A DNA stretch of 64,000 nucleotides from Acidobacteriota bacterium (GTDB taxonomy: Bacteria; Acidobacteriota; Thermoanaerobaculia; Multivoradales; Multivoraceae): contig QQVD01000006.1 in the NCBI GenBank assembly GCA_003388555.1, positions 124,001 through 188,000 on the forward strand, read 5' to 3'. Positions 15,391-24,472 of the stretch are shown here, in pieces. Position 1 is the stretch's first letter. Each line of letters opens with the position of its first letter. The notes under the pieces are model-generated. The model was not told the DNA's origin, did no database searches, and worked only from the letters and a program-made list of their open reading frames with translations. The position numbers and the translations under genes were made by a program.

Positions 15391-18195
15391 TCAGGGCAGC
15401 TCGGAGGACGTGAGGGAGAGGCCCGACGCCACCGGCGCAGGAACCCTGTCCGGGAGCGTGACGGCGCCGTAGGCATCGAGACCCTGCGCCGGGCTCCAGA
15501 CGTAGACCTGCACCGCGCCGGGCGTTCCCTCGCGCGAGGCATCCCAGCTCGCCTGGAAGGACTCGCTGCCCACCTCCCGGACCTCGTCGCGCAGCGTCAC
15601 GCCCTGCCGATCGAGCCAACGCACCCTGGCCGAACCCTCGAACCGCTCGAAGGGGAGGTCGACCGCGACGGCCACCGCGTCCGCCGTGTCCGCCGCACCA
15701 TCCTCTGCCGCCACCGGGCGCAGCTCCAGTCGCTGCTGCGGCAACGCCAGGGGGATCGCCGGGTCACCGAGCAGGTTGTAGGTCTCGATCAGGTCGCGGC
15801 CGCGGATCTCCTGCTTGGCGCGCAGGATGGCGGTTCCGATCGGCATGCCCGGCCGGGTGAGCCATTCGACCAGCGCCTCGCTGTAGCGCTGCGAAGGTGA
15901 GTTGCGCCACGACGCCGCGAAGACGGCAACGGCCCCGCGGTCGGGCGTGCGCAGGAACTTCTCGCCGATCGAATCGGCGTCGGGGTGGTCGAAGGGCGCC
16001 GAGAAGCAGGTCATCGAGAGGACCACCGGCAGCCGTCCGGTCGGCTCGAGCTCGTCGATGTGCTCCGGCGTGAACAGATCGTGATTCTTGTGGATGTCGG
16101 GAGGCCCGGTGCGCCAGATGAAGCGACCCCCGTGGCCGAGGAAGTGCACCAGCAGCTTGCCGTCGTCGAGCTCTGCCTGCAGCCGGGCCTGGTGCAGCGC
16201 GTTGTCTCCCTCCTCCGGCTGCGGATAGACCTTCGCCGGGGCCAGCCCTTCGGCGAGCAGATCGTCGGCGAGGCGGTCGGTGCGGGTCTGGAAGTGACGC
16301 TGTTCGTTGGTGATCCACAGCACGTCGGCCCGCCACGGCCCGACCTCGGGCGCCTCGGCGTAGGCGATCGTCTTCTTGACCACCGCCGCGACCTCCTCGG
16401 GATCGACGAGCGGCAGGCGACCGATCGCCAGGTCGGGCAGGAGGTCGTCGCCGAGCACCGAGACGAAGTAGTTGTCGCTGGCCGCGTGCCCCTGCGAAGA
16501 GGCATACATCGCGGTGGGGATCAGGTTGCGGTGGGCGACGCCGCCGAGGTGGGTGTAGCGCGGGGCCTGCTGGAACGAGAACTCGCCGTCGCGGGGATTG
16601 AACTCGCGGTCGGCGTAGTTCGCGTAGCGACGGTCGTCGGGCACTTCGCTCTTCACGTCCCAGCTGGCATCGCCGACCAGCAACACGAAGCGGGGCGCCG
16701 GCTGACGCCATTCGAGCTGGGTGTGGCGGACGAAGTCCCGGATCGCCTCCAGGCTGACGATCCCGTGCGAGAACTCGTCGTAGACGTCCTGGACGTCGAT
16801 CAGCTCGACCTCGAGGCCGCGACCCTGGTGAAACTCGGCCAGCGGGCGCACGGCGTCGAGCAGCCGCGGGTGCGAGATCATCAGATAGTCCGCCCGTTGG
16901 CGGGAATCGCGCAGCCGCGACGGCCGGTCGGCCTCGACCGCCGCCACCCGACCGTAGGCGCCGTCGGCGACCAGATGCGCCGCGCGACCCGAGAGTCGCA
17001 GCGCCTCCTCGGCGGCGAGCAGCAGCGGCGCGCCGGGGCGAGCGATGCGCCGCCGACCATCGGCCAGGAACAGCTCCAGCGCGCCGCCGGGGCCGATCTC
17101 GATGGCCAGGGGTCCATGGTCGCGATCCTGCCCCGACGCGTCGAGGAAGACCCTCTTCTGCGTCGACGCGTCGAGCTCCGGCCGCACAGCGTACGAGGCC
17201 TCGATCCAGTTCACCATCACGACGTCGACGATCGGATCGTCCAGGCCGCGCGGAACCCGCGACGGCACGACGAGCTGCAAGGCGGTCGGTCCGATCGGCA
17301 GCGCCGCGGGGTCGAGAGAGATCTCGAGGATGCGCGGGACGGCGCCGTTCCAGCTCGCCGCTCCGACCGTAGCGCCGTCGACGACGACCTCGACCCGATG
17401 GCCCGGGAGGTCGCCGAGGAGCGGCGTCGCGGTCTGGTTCAGGGCTCGCAGGCCGATGCGCAGGTCGAGGGGGCGGCGGCTCTCGGGGTCGCGGTCGGAG
17501 AGATCGAGCGACACCTCGGAACGTTGGGTGCCGCGGTGGGTGAGCTTCTCCCAGAACCACAGATCCGACCCCCAGCCGCCCGTCATCTGGCGCTCGCTGA
17601 GCCGGATCATCATGTTGTCCTCCTCCAGGTGGAGGGAGCGCACCAGCTCGATCGGGGCTCGTAGCCCGGTCCCCGGCCGCGCGGCCGAGTCGGGCCCGCC
17701 TCGGGGCGCGCGCTCGGAGGGCGGCGCGAGGCTCTCCACCGTCGTCCCCAGCCAGCCGTCGTCGGCACGCAGGGACAGCCAGTAGACGTTGTGCTCCGCG
17801 ATGTCGTGGTGGTGGCGCCCGTCCTGCCCGAGCTGCTCGCCGACGAAGAGCAGCGAGTCGCCGGGACCGAACCGGCCGTCGCCACCCGAGTCGTCGACCC
17901 AGAAGGGCACCGCGTGGCCCTGGTTGCGCAGCGCCAGGTCACGGTGTCGGGGAGGGTCGAGCCCCGGCGCGGCGCGCACGATGTCCTCCCAGCCCAGGCG
18001 CAGCACGCCAGCCTCTTCGGTGAGGATGCGGAACTCGGCCGGGCTCCGCGCCGCTGCGGCTGCGGCGACACTGACCGACCACAGGGCGAGGGCGCACACC
18101 AGCGACGTCGCCATCGCCCGCGTCCGCCCGAAGCCGACCGGCGGGCGGCCCGCCGGGCAGCGGCGCCGCCCCTGCGCGTGGTTCTTCCTGGTCAT
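15391..18195 (-). CDS. Exported gingipain-type (peptidase C25) protein
   Basis: A 934-residue exported cysteine-protease-like protein. A hydrophobic segment (residues 28-50, MATSLVCALALWSV...) is the signal sequence; translation could also begin at Met28. Residues about 60-430 are the beta-rich N-terminal part. The C25 domain follows (residues about 480-800): VLLVGDASWDVK, NYFVSVLGDDLLPDLAIGRLP, then catalytic His688 in HFLGHGG and Cys730 in LSMTCFSAPF. A segment resembling RGRDLIETYNLLGDPAIPL ends the domain. The last 120 residues are a beta-type tail. It sits in an operon with the HTH-citrate synthase and a MaoC protein. The His-Cys spacing (42) is wider than in gingipains. Confidence 0.82.
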   Translation of the reverse strand: MTRKNHAQGRRRCPAGRPPVGFGRTRAMATSLVCALALWSVSVAAAAAARSPAEFRILTEEAGVLRLGWEDIVRAAPGLDPPRHRDLALRNQGHAVPFWVDDSGGDGRFGPGDSLLFVGEQLGQDGRHHHDIAEHNVYWLSLRADDGWLGTTVESLAPPSERAPRGGPDSAARPGTGLRAPIELVRSLHLEEDNMMIRLSERQMTGGWGSDLWFWEKLTHRGTQRSEVSLDLSDRDPESRRPLDLRIGLRALNQTATPLLGDLPGHRVEVVVDGATVGAASWNGAVPRILEISLDPAALPIGPTALQLVVPSRVPRGLDDPIVDVVMVNWIEASYAVRPELDASTQKRVFLDASGQDRDHGPLAIEIGPGGALELFLADGRRRIARPGAPLLLAAEEALRLSGRAAHLVADGAYGRVAAVEADRPSRLRDSRQRADYLMISHPRLLDAVRPLAEFHQGRGLEVELIDVQDVYDEFSHGIVSLEAIRDFVRHTQLEWRQPAPRFVLLVGDASWDVKSEVPDDRRYANYADREFNPRDGEFSFQQAPRYTHLGGVAHRNLIPTAMYASSQGHAASDNYFVSVLGDDLLPDLAIGRLPLVDPEEVAAVVKKTIAYAEAPEVGPWRADVLWITNEQRHFQTRTDRLADDLLAEGLAPAKVYPQPEEGDNALHQARLQAELDDGKLLVHFLGHGGRFIWRTGPPDIHKNHDLFTPEHIDELEPTGRLPVVLSMTCFSAPFDHPDADSIGEKFLRTPDRGAVAVFAASWRNSPSQRYSEALVEWLTRPGMPIGTAILRAKQEIRGRDLIETYNLLGDPAIPLALPQQRLELRPVAAEDGAADTADAVAVAVDLPFERFEGSARVRWLDRQGVTLRDEVREVGSESFQASWDASREGTPGAVQVYVWSPAQGLDAYGAVTLPDRVPAPVASGLSLTSSELP

Positions 18196-18206
18196 CACGG
18201 ACGGCG

Positions 18207-18212
18207 AGTCTA
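18207..18212 (-). promoter_or_regulatory. -10-like TAGACT box upstream of the C25 gene
   Basis: Read leftward, TAGACT is 11 nt before the ATG at 18195 and overlaps the citrate synthase stop. It would give a short leader of about 4 nt. This supports the start at 18195 and suggests internal promoter activity within the operon. Positional inference. Confidence 0.3.
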
Positions 18213-19619
18213 TCGCCGCGTCGACGAGGCGTCCGGGAGGTCGACGCTGCCGGCAGGGCCGGACGGCGGCGGCCCCACGTAGCGCGCCCGCGGTCGGATC
18301 AGGCGGTCGCGACGCACCTCCTCGAGGAAGTGCGCCATCCAGCCGATCGAGCGGCCGAGGGCGAACAGGGTCCAGGCAGTCCCCGGCCGCGCCTCGAGGG
18401 CGCGAGCCACGATCGCGAGGCCGAGATCGATGGTCGGCGGCTCGCCCATCAGGTCCGCTCCCTCCTCGACCAGCGCGTCGATCGACCTCCAGAAGGCAGG
18501 TCCGATGCCAGAGGTCGAGCGCAGCACTTCGACCAGCGCGACGAAACGGGGATCGCCGCTCGGATGCAGGGGGTGGGCGAAGAAGCCCGGCACCGTCTCC
18601 CCGCGCTGCAGCCGGGCGGCGAGCGCCCGGCGCACCTGGTCGCGCACGGCACCTTCGCCGGCGGGTACCCGCTGGCGAGGCGACGGCACCGCGATCTCGG
18701 CCAGCAGCGCCTCGCAACGGTCGCTCAGACCGCCATGGCGGCTGCCTCGCAGCGCCGAGATGCCCGCCACCGCACCGTCGTAGGGTGAGGATCCGGCCGA
18801 GGCGACGCAGCGGACGACGAACGACGAGACGTTGAGCTCGTGATCGGCGCAGAGGACCAGGGCCGCGCGGATCGCCGGGCGCAGTTCTCTGCGGCCCGGC
18901 GCCCAGGCCCGCTGCAGCACGCGATCGAACGGCATCGAAGTCGGCCGGGTGATCCCGCTCGCCGCGCGGGAGAGGACCTGCACGACCCTCGCTGCGCAGC
19001 GCGTCATCCGCTCCACCCTGCGGTCGGCAGCGGCGAGGTCCTCGGCCGCTGCGAGCGCAGCCACCGTTTGCAGGAGCACCCCCGGATGCGGCTCCTCGAG
19101 CGTCTCTAGCACGCGGCGCCACTGCGGCGGCAGCGGATCCAGCGAGCGGTCGAAGAGGTCCGTTCCGCAGCCCGCGGCGGCAGCCGTGGGGCTGGTCGAC
19201 GCATCGCGGACGGCACCCGGCGCGCCGGGCTCGGCCGCTTCCGCAGCGGCCTGCCAGAGGTGAGCCGCGACCTCCTCGAGAGTGCGCTCGCGGGCGAGGC
19301 CCAGCAGGGAGACGCCACGCACCCAGATCTCTCCGTCGTCGATCGCGGTGAGCTCGCTGTCGAGCACCGGCGCCCCCCAGTCGAGTGCCGAGCGCGCCGC
19401 CTGCGAGGGATTCCGGGCCGAGCGGCTGCGGCGGCGGAGGCGCTGCAGGTCACGACGACTGTAGAGCCGACGCCGGGTGCCGTGCTGAGGCCGCGACTCG
19501 ATCAGCTCGCGGCTGACGTAGGCGTACAGGGTGCTGCGACGCACCCCGAGCAGCCGCGCCGCCTCGTCGCTGGTGAGCCACTCTCCCGCCACCGCTCCTC
19601 CGCTCGTCGCAGCGCGCAC
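18210..19619 (-). CDS. Citrate synthase-like protein with N-terminal helix-turn-helix
   Basis: A 469-residue protein. Residues about 14-60 are a MerR/excisionase-type HTH (WLTSDEAARLLGVRRSTLYAYV, then RRRLYSRRDLQRLRR). The rest is a citrate synthase fold: small N-terminal domain from about residue 85 (LDSELTAIDDGEIWVRG), then the catalytic core with His295 in GSRHGG, His349 in FFAHPLHPSGDPRF and Asp398 in PPTIDLGLA. All three catalytic positions are retained, so it may bind or process oxaloacetate/acetyl-CoA. Known proteins of this type are annotated as citrate synthase family; their function is not established. ATG at 19619 begins just ahead of the HTH. The gene is divergent from a second citrate synthase across a perfect palindrome and leads an operon with C25 and MaoC genes. 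Confidence 0.85.
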   Translation of the reverse strand: MRAATSGGAVAGEWLTSDEAARLLGVRRSTLYAYVSRELIESRPQHGTRRRLYSRRDLQRLRRRSRSARNPSQAARSALDWGAPVLDSELTAIDDGEIWVRGVSLLGLARERTLEEVAAHLWQAAAEAAEPGAPGAVRDASTSPTAAAAGCGTDLFDRSLDPLPPQWRRVLETLEEPHPGVLLQTVAALAAAEDLAAADRRVERMTRCAARVVQVLSRAASGITRPTSMPFDRVLQRAWAPGRRELRPAIRAALVLCADHELNVSSFVVRCVASAGSSPYDGAVAGISALRGSRHGGLSDRCEALLAEIAVPSPRQRVPAGEGAVRDQVRRALAARLQRGETVPGFFAHPLHPSGDPRFVALVEVLRSTSGIGPAFWRSIDALVEEGADLMGEPPTIDLGLAIVARALEARPGTAWTLFALGRSIGWMAHFLEEVRRDRLIRPRARYVGPPPSGPAGSVDLPDASSTRR

Positions 19620-19674
19620 CGCCGAGACCGGCTCCGGTCGACAGCCGACAGGCGGTGCCCGATCGCACTCATCG

Positions 19675-19700
19675 GTTGATCAGTTGATCGATCGATCAAC
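19675..19700. promoter_or_regulatory. Palindromic operator between divergent citrate synthase genes
   Basis: GTTGATCGATCGATCAAC at 19683-19700 is a perfect 18-bp palindrome. A further half site GTTGATC lies at 19675-19681 and an ATTGATTGTACA stretch follows. It is in the 245-bp intergenic region between the HTH-citrate synthase and the second citrate synthase, the only AT-leaning patch there. A symmetrical site next to a gene for a DNA-binding protein is a classical autoregulatory operator arrangement. The assignment to the HTH protein is inference. Confidence 0.55.
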
Positions 19701-19864
19701 ATTGATTGTACACGCTGCGGGGTTCACTCTCTCCTCACGACGGCCGGCAGATCAGACCGGTTCGGAGCACGGCACGAGCTCTCCTTCCGGCTGTCCGGCG
19801 CCGCCGCATCGAACCCTGAGACCCGGAGCTGGATCCGGATCTCGGCCGCAGAGGAGCGAACCAC

Positions 19865-21055
19865 ATGTCCCTGAACGACAACCCATCCTCCCCCTCGCAG
19901 CCGCCAACCGAACGAGCCACGGCGAAGACCGTACCGCTGCGACCGAGCGCCTCCGGTCTCGATGACGTCGTCGCCGCCGACACCGCACTCAGCGCCGTCG
20001 ACGGCGAGGCGGGTGAGCTGCTCATCGCCGGCTACCCGGTCGACGAGATCGCGCCTTCGGCCAGCTTCGAGCAGACGGTGCACCTGCTGTTGCACGGACG
20101 CCCTCCCGAGGCAGCCGAGGAGGCGGAGCGGGTCCGGGCACGCCTGGCGGACCTTCGCGAGCTGCCCGACTGGTCGCTCGAGGTGCTCGCCGCGGCGCCC
20201 CGCGACACCCCCTCGGTCGAGCTCGTGGCGGCGCTGATCGCGACGCTGGAACGCGACGCCGAACCCGAGCGCCTGGTCTGCCAGCTGACGACGATCGTCG
20301 CCGCCGCGGCCCGGCACCGTGCCGGCGACTCGCCGCTCCAGCCCCGCGTCGACCTCGGACACTCGGCGAACTTCCTCTACATGCTCTCGGGAAGCGAGCC
20401 CACTGCCGCGCGGGTGCGCGCCCTCGACACCTACTGGAACACCGTGGTCGACCACGGCCTCAACGCGTCGACCTTCACGGTGCGCATCGTCGCATCGACC
20501 GGGAGCGATCGTGTCGCCGCGCTGCTCGCCGGCCTCGGCGCACTCCAGGGACCGCTGCACGGCGGCGCACCGGGCGGAGTGCTCGATCTGCTCGACGAGC
20601 TCGACGGTGAGCGGGATCTGCACGCCGCGCTGCGCGCCAAGCTCGATCGTGGCGAGCGGTTGATGGGCTTTGGCCACCGCATCTACCGCACCCGCGATCC
20701 CCGCGCCGACGTCCTGCGCGGCGCCACCGAGCGCCTGCGCCGACTCGAGGGCTCGGACGGCGATCTGTTCGACTTCGCCGGCAGGGTCGAGCAGGCCGCG
20801 CTCGAGCTGCTGCGCGAGCGCTGGCCGCAGCGGGTGCTCGACACCAACGTCGAGTTCTACACCGCGTTGCTGCTGCGCGGCCTCGGCCTCGAGGCAAACC
20901 TGTTCACGGCGATGTTCGCTGCCGGCCGCTGCGCCGGCTGGATGGCGCACTTCGCCGAGCAGCAGGAGGTCGGCCGGCTGGTGAGGCCGCAGAGCCGCTT
21001 CTGCGGTGAGCGCCGGCACTGGTGCTCGACGGAGCCAACTCCGGTCGTGCACTGA
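19865..21055 (+). CDS. Citrate synthase (bacterial type)
   Basis: A 396-residue citrate synthase, condensing acetyl-CoA with oxaloacetate, or a close 2-methylcitrate relative. Catalytic His232 (GPLHGGAPGG) and His271 (GFGHRIYRTRDPRA) are present. The third catalytic position is Glu330 (TNVEFYTALL) where E. coli CS has Asp362; other citrate synthase branches (for example mycobacterial CitA) carry Glu here. Spacing of the three residues matches E. coli. The N-terminal 25 residues are polar and unconserved. ATG at 19865 is chosen because the small N-terminal domain (LIAGYPVDEIAP) follows at normal distance. Divergent from the HTH-citrate synthase and probably under the same palindrome. Confidence 0.9.
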   Translation: MSLNDNPSSPSQPPTERATAKTVPLRPSASGLDDVVAADTALSAVDGEAGELLIAGYPVDEIAPSASFEQTVHLLLHGRPPEAAEEAERVRARLADLRELPDWSLEVLAAAPRDTPSVELVAALIATLERDAEPERLVCQLTTIVAAAARHRAGDSPLQPRVDLGHSANFLYMLSGSEPTAARVRALDTYWNTVVDHGLNASTFTVRIVASTGSDRVAALLAGLGALQGPLHGGAPGGVLDLLDELDGERDLHAALRAKLDRGERLMGFGHRIYRTRDPRADVLRGATERLRRLEGSDGDLFDFAGRVEQAALELLRERWPQRVLDTNVEFYTALLLRGLGLEANLFTAMFAAGRCAGWMAHFAEQQEVGRLVRPQSRFCGERRHWCSTEPTPVVH

Positions 21056-21152
21056 GACCGCTCGGACCGCAGGGAGTCGGGCGGAGCGGCGGCGCCACGG
21101 TTCGTCGCGGGGGCGACGCACCCTCGAGGTCGGCGGGCGGCCGGTCGCCCCG

Positions 21153-21158
21153 TAGAAT
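21153..21158 (+). promoter_or_regulatory. -10-like TAGAAT box placed for a leaderless transcript
   Basis: TAGAAT (5 of 6 to TATAAT) ends 7 nt before the ATG at 21166, so the transcript would start at or next to it. No ribosome-binding site precedes the ATG. Confidence 0.45.
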
Positions 21159-21165
21159 CGCCGCC

Positions 21166-23295
21166 ATGTCGAGTCGCCCGATCAGCGTCCCGTCCGCCGC
21201 CTCGTCCGGGCTGTGGCTTCTCCGCAGCCGGACGATCCGGAGTGCGGCGCTGCTCGTCGCCTGCTCGTCCGCAGGCCTGGCTGCACAGCCGCTGCCGTGG
21301 GAGTACTGGCACGACCTGCTCGAGGTGGCGCGCGTCGACGAGCGGACCCGGCTCTCCCTGCGCAGCTCGTTCTGCCACGACGGCTGCCGCTTCGACCGTC
21401 ACGGAGGCGACGCGGACAGTCGCTTCATCGCCGTGGTCGACGGTCCCGACGGCCCCGAGGGCGTGCTCTTCGACCAGACCGGTCCCGGCGCCCTCACCCG
21501 CATCTGGATGACCAGCGGCTTCGGCACCAGCGTGGCCCTCGGCACCGCCGCGCGCATCCGCTTCTACTTCGACGACGCCAACCAGCCGCAGCTCGACCTG
21601 CCGCTGGAGCAGCTCTTCGACGGCTCCCGACCCCCGTTCATCCCTCCCCTGGCGCTCGACCGGCTGGGCGCCAGTGGCGGCAACATCTCGCTGGTGCCGA
21701 TGCCGTACGCCGAACGCCTGCGGGTCACCCTGCTCGGAGAGACCTCCCAGCCGCTCTGGTTCCAGTTCCACCACCACCGCCTCAGGCCCGATGTCGAGGT
21801 CGAGTCGTGGGATCCCGCCGCGGACCTCGACGCCCTGAGCGCCCTGCTGGCATCGGGCGGTGACGATCCCTGGCCGCCCGGAGGCTCGTGGAGCGAGATC
21901 GCTTCGGAGCTCGATCCAGGCGACGAGATCGAGCTGCGCGCCGAGGGTGAAGGCGTGGTGACCGCGCTGCGGGTGATCGCGCCGGCGCAGAGACGTGGCG
22001 ACCTCGAGCTCGACCTGCAGTTCGACGCCCGCGGCGCCGACCGGGTGCGGCTGCTCGACTACTTCGGTCTCGCCGCGCAGGCGGTCTCGCGCCCGGGCTC
22101 GCTGTTCTGGGCGCCGGCCGACGACGACGAGCTGACCGCCTGGCTGCCGATGCCTCACCGCTCCGCGGCCCGGGTCGTGGTGCGCTCGCGTGCCGGGCGA
22201 GGCGAGGATCCGATCCCGGTGACGCTGGCCCTGCGCCGGACGGCGCGCCCGGTGCCCGAGGAGATGGGCCTGCTGCGGGTCGCCACCACCGCCGACACCA
22301 GCGCGCCCGAGCTCGACGGCAACGATCTGGAGATCTTCGCCGCCGACCGCCCGAGCCGCTGGGTCGGCGTCTACGCAGAGTTGTCGGCCGAGCTCTCCCA
22401 GCACTTCTACCTCGAGGGCGACGAGCGCGTGCGCGTCGACGGGGAGAGCAGCCCCTCGAGCTACGGCACCGGCACCGAGGACTTCTACGGCGGCGGCTTC
22501 TACTTCGACCAGGGGCCCTACTCCTCGGCGCTGTCCGGCATGCTGGAGCAGCGCGGCGCTCCCCCGGCGAGCACCAGCATGTACCGCTGGATGCCGGCCG
22601 ACGGCGCGATCGCACGCGACCGGCTGCGAGCCGGACTCGAACCGGGAGCCGAAGGCGACCTGGCGATGCAGGCACGCCACACCGCATGGTGGTACGAGTC
22701 GAGCGCTCGCGACACCGACGAGTGGACCCGGGTCGACCATTTCGAGGCCGGCGATCCCGGCCAGCGTGCAGCCCACGGTTGGACCTCGCCCCTCGACTTC
22801 GCCGAACGCCAGCTCACCGCCCGCTACGAGGGAGAGCCGCCGGTCGAGGAGACCGTCGCGGTGCTCGAGCGCGGACCCGGACCGAGCTCCTTCCACCTCC
22901 AGGCCCGGGGTTGCGGCGACCTGCTGCGCCTGCGACGTCTCTTCGATGCCGCCGATGCCGGCCAGGCCGCAGAGGTGACGGTGCGGCGAGGCGCCGGCGA
23001 CGACGACGGCGCCGTCGCCCGCACGGCGCTGTCCTTCTCGGTGGCCAACACCCAGCGCCGATGGAGCGAGATCGATCTCGATGTCGCGTTGCCGGCGCCC
23101 GCCGCCGGCGGCGAGATCGTGCAGGTGACCGTCGACGCGCAGCCAGAGAACACCGCAGGCCGCTTCAGCGAGGCACGCTGGGAGCTCTGGTGCTACGCGT
23201 CGACGCTGCTCTTCGGGGACGGCTTCGAGGCCGGCGACGTCTCGAGCTGGTCGGCGACGGCGGGAGTCACGGCGTCGACGCAGCAGCGACCCTGA
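21166..23295 (+). CDS. Exported GH172 (DUF2961) glycoside hydrolase-like protein with C-terminal DGFExGD tail
   Basis: A 709-residue exported protein. A signal sequence runs to about residue 42 (AALLVACSSAGLAAQP). The DUF2961 domain, now glycoside hydrolase family 172, has FDQTGPGALTRIWMTSGFG, IRFYFDDANQPQLDLPLEQL and GTGTEDFYGGGFYF, with Glu438 at the position of the family's catalytic Glu. GH172 enzymes act on fructofuranose- or arabinofuranose-containing glycans; the exact substrate here is unknown. A beta-rich part follows and the last 24 residues begin FGDGFEAGDVSSWS, which matches the tail of the unrelated dehydrogenase at 62820-64000. A TAGAAT box at 21153 suggests leaderless transcription. 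No sugar transporter or regulator lies nearby. Confidence 0.82.
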   Translation: MSSRPISVPSAASSGLWLLRSRTIRSAALLVACSSAGLAAQPLPWEYWHDLLEVARVDERTRLSLRSSFCHDGCRFDRHGGDADSRFIAVVDGPDGPEGVLFDQTGPGALTRIWMTSGFGTSVALGTAARIRFYFDDANQPQLDLPLEQLFDGSRPPFIPPLALDRLGASGGNISLVPMPYAERLRVTLLGETSQPLWFQFHHHRLRPDVEVESWDPAADLDALSALLASGGDDPWPPGGSWSEIASELDPGDEIELRAEGEGVVTALRVIAPAQRRGDLELDLQFDARGADRVRLLDYFGLAAQAVSRPGSLFWAPADDDELTAWLPMPHRSAARVVVRSRAGRGEDPIPVTLALRRTARPVPEEMGLLRVATTADTSAPELDGNDLEIFAADRPSRWVGVYAELSAELSQHFYLEGDERVRVDGESSPSSYGTGTEDFYGGGFYFDQGPYSSALSGMLEQRGAPPASTSMYRWMPADGAIARDRLRAGLEPGAEGDLAMQARHTAWWYESSARDTDEWTRVDHFEAGDPGQRAAHGWTSPLDFAERQLTARYEGEPPVEETVAVLERGPGPSSFHLQARGCGDLLRLRRLFDAADAGQAAEVTVRRGAGDDDGAVARTALSFSVANTQRRWSEIDLDVALPAPAAGGEIVQVTVDAQPENTAGRFSEARWELWCYASTLLFGDGFEAGDVSSWSATAGVTASTQQRP

Positions 23296-23350
23296 CCGCC
23301 GCGACCGTCACCATCTCACCTCGGCCCCCTTCCTCGCTCCGACCCGCCGC

Positions 23351-24247
23351 ATGCTCCAGTTCGCACCCGAAGACCGGGCGGTGGCGCACCGCCGTTTCCT
23401 CGCCGCCCTGGAGCTCGAAACGCTGGGCGACGACGGCTTCACCGCATCCGCCGGACGCGACGGCTCACGACTCTTCGGCGGCCAGCTCGCGGCGCAGGCG
23501 CTGGTCGCGGCGGCGCGCACCCTGCCCGAGCCCAGGCAGGAGGACCGGGCGCCGCGCCGCGCCCATTCGCTGCACGCCTACTTCTACCTCCCCGGCCGAC
23601 CCGGCACCGACCTGCGGATCGGTGTCGAGAGGATCCGCGACGGCCGCTCGTTCAGCGCCCGGCGGGTCGGCATCCGCCAGGCGGAGCGGCTGATCTTCGA
23701 GCTCGCGGCGAGCTTCACCACCGCCCAGCCCGGCTTCGAGCACGGTGAGCCGGCACCCACGGTACCGCCGCCGGAAGAGTGCGGCGATCGCGAAGAGCGT
23801 CGTCTGGAGGTCTTCGGAGAGGGCTGGCTGGAGCTCGGGATCAACGCGGTCGAGGTCCGCCTGACCCAGCCCGAGCTGCTCGATCCGCCGCCCGGCACCG
23901 CGCCCGTGCAGCGCAACTGGGTGCGCTTCCCCTGCGCACATCCGGGCGGTGCGCCGGAGATCCAGGACGCGATGCTGCTCTTCGCCAGCGACCGCGGCCT
24001 GCTGTCGACCGCCGCGCTGCCCCACGGCCTGCAGTGGGGACGCTCGGCCGGCGCCAGCCTCGACCACGCCCTGTGGATCCACGAGCCCGTGGATCTCGCG
24101 CAGTGGCACCTCTTCGTCCTGCACAGTCCACGGGCGGTGCACGGGCGGGCGCTGATGCACACCCGCATCTACGACCGCGAGGGCCGCCACGTCGCCAGCG
24201 CCGCCCAGGAGGCGCTCATGCGCTCTCCTGCGCCGGCCAGATCCTGA
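23351..24247 (+). CDS. tesB: Acyl-CoA thioesterase II
   Basis: A 298-residue double-hotdog thioesterase that hydrolyses acyl-CoA to CoA and fatty acid in the cytoplasm. N-terminal hotdog: FGGQLAAQALVAAARTLP and HSLHAYFYLPG. The C-terminal hotdog has LDHALWIHEP, which carries the catalytic Asp of TesB, with Gln/Thr partners in LHSPRAVHGRAL. Length is as usual. ATG at 23351 starts just before the family helix. It follows the GH172 gene by 55 bp. Confidence 0.9.
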   Translation: MLQFAPEDRAVAHRRFLAALELETLGDDGFTASAGRDGSRLFGGQLAAQALVAAARTLPEPRQEDRAPRRAHSLHAYFYLPGRPGTDLRIGVERIRDGRSFSARRVGIRQAERLIFELAASFTTAQPGFEHGEPAPTVPPPEECGDREERRLEVFGEGWLELGINAVEVRLTQPELLDPPPGTAPVQRNWVRFPCAHPGGAPEIQDAMLLFASDRGLLSTAALPHGLQWGRSAGASLDHALWIHEPVDLAQWHLFVLHSPRAVHGRALMHTRIYDREGRHVASAAQEALMRSPAPARS

Positions 24248-24472
24248 TCGCGCCCACCCGCCACCGCGGCGCCTGCCCTGTTCACGGCTCGACCTGCTCG
24301 CGGCCGGCGGGGGCGTCGGAGGTCTTTGCGGCACGCCCGTGTCGAGAGCGACAGAGCCCCTCAGGGGAACCGCCGACCTGCCGCCGCGACCTGTCACAAT
24401 CCCCCGTCTCCGCCCTGGCGACTGCCACCCCCGGAAAAGGCCACGGCCGCGACCGACTGCGAGGACCGCGAG

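Noticed and set aside
15985-17664. 559-residue open frame opposite the C25 gene
   Set aside because: Antisense shadow of a gene with a clear catalytic pair.
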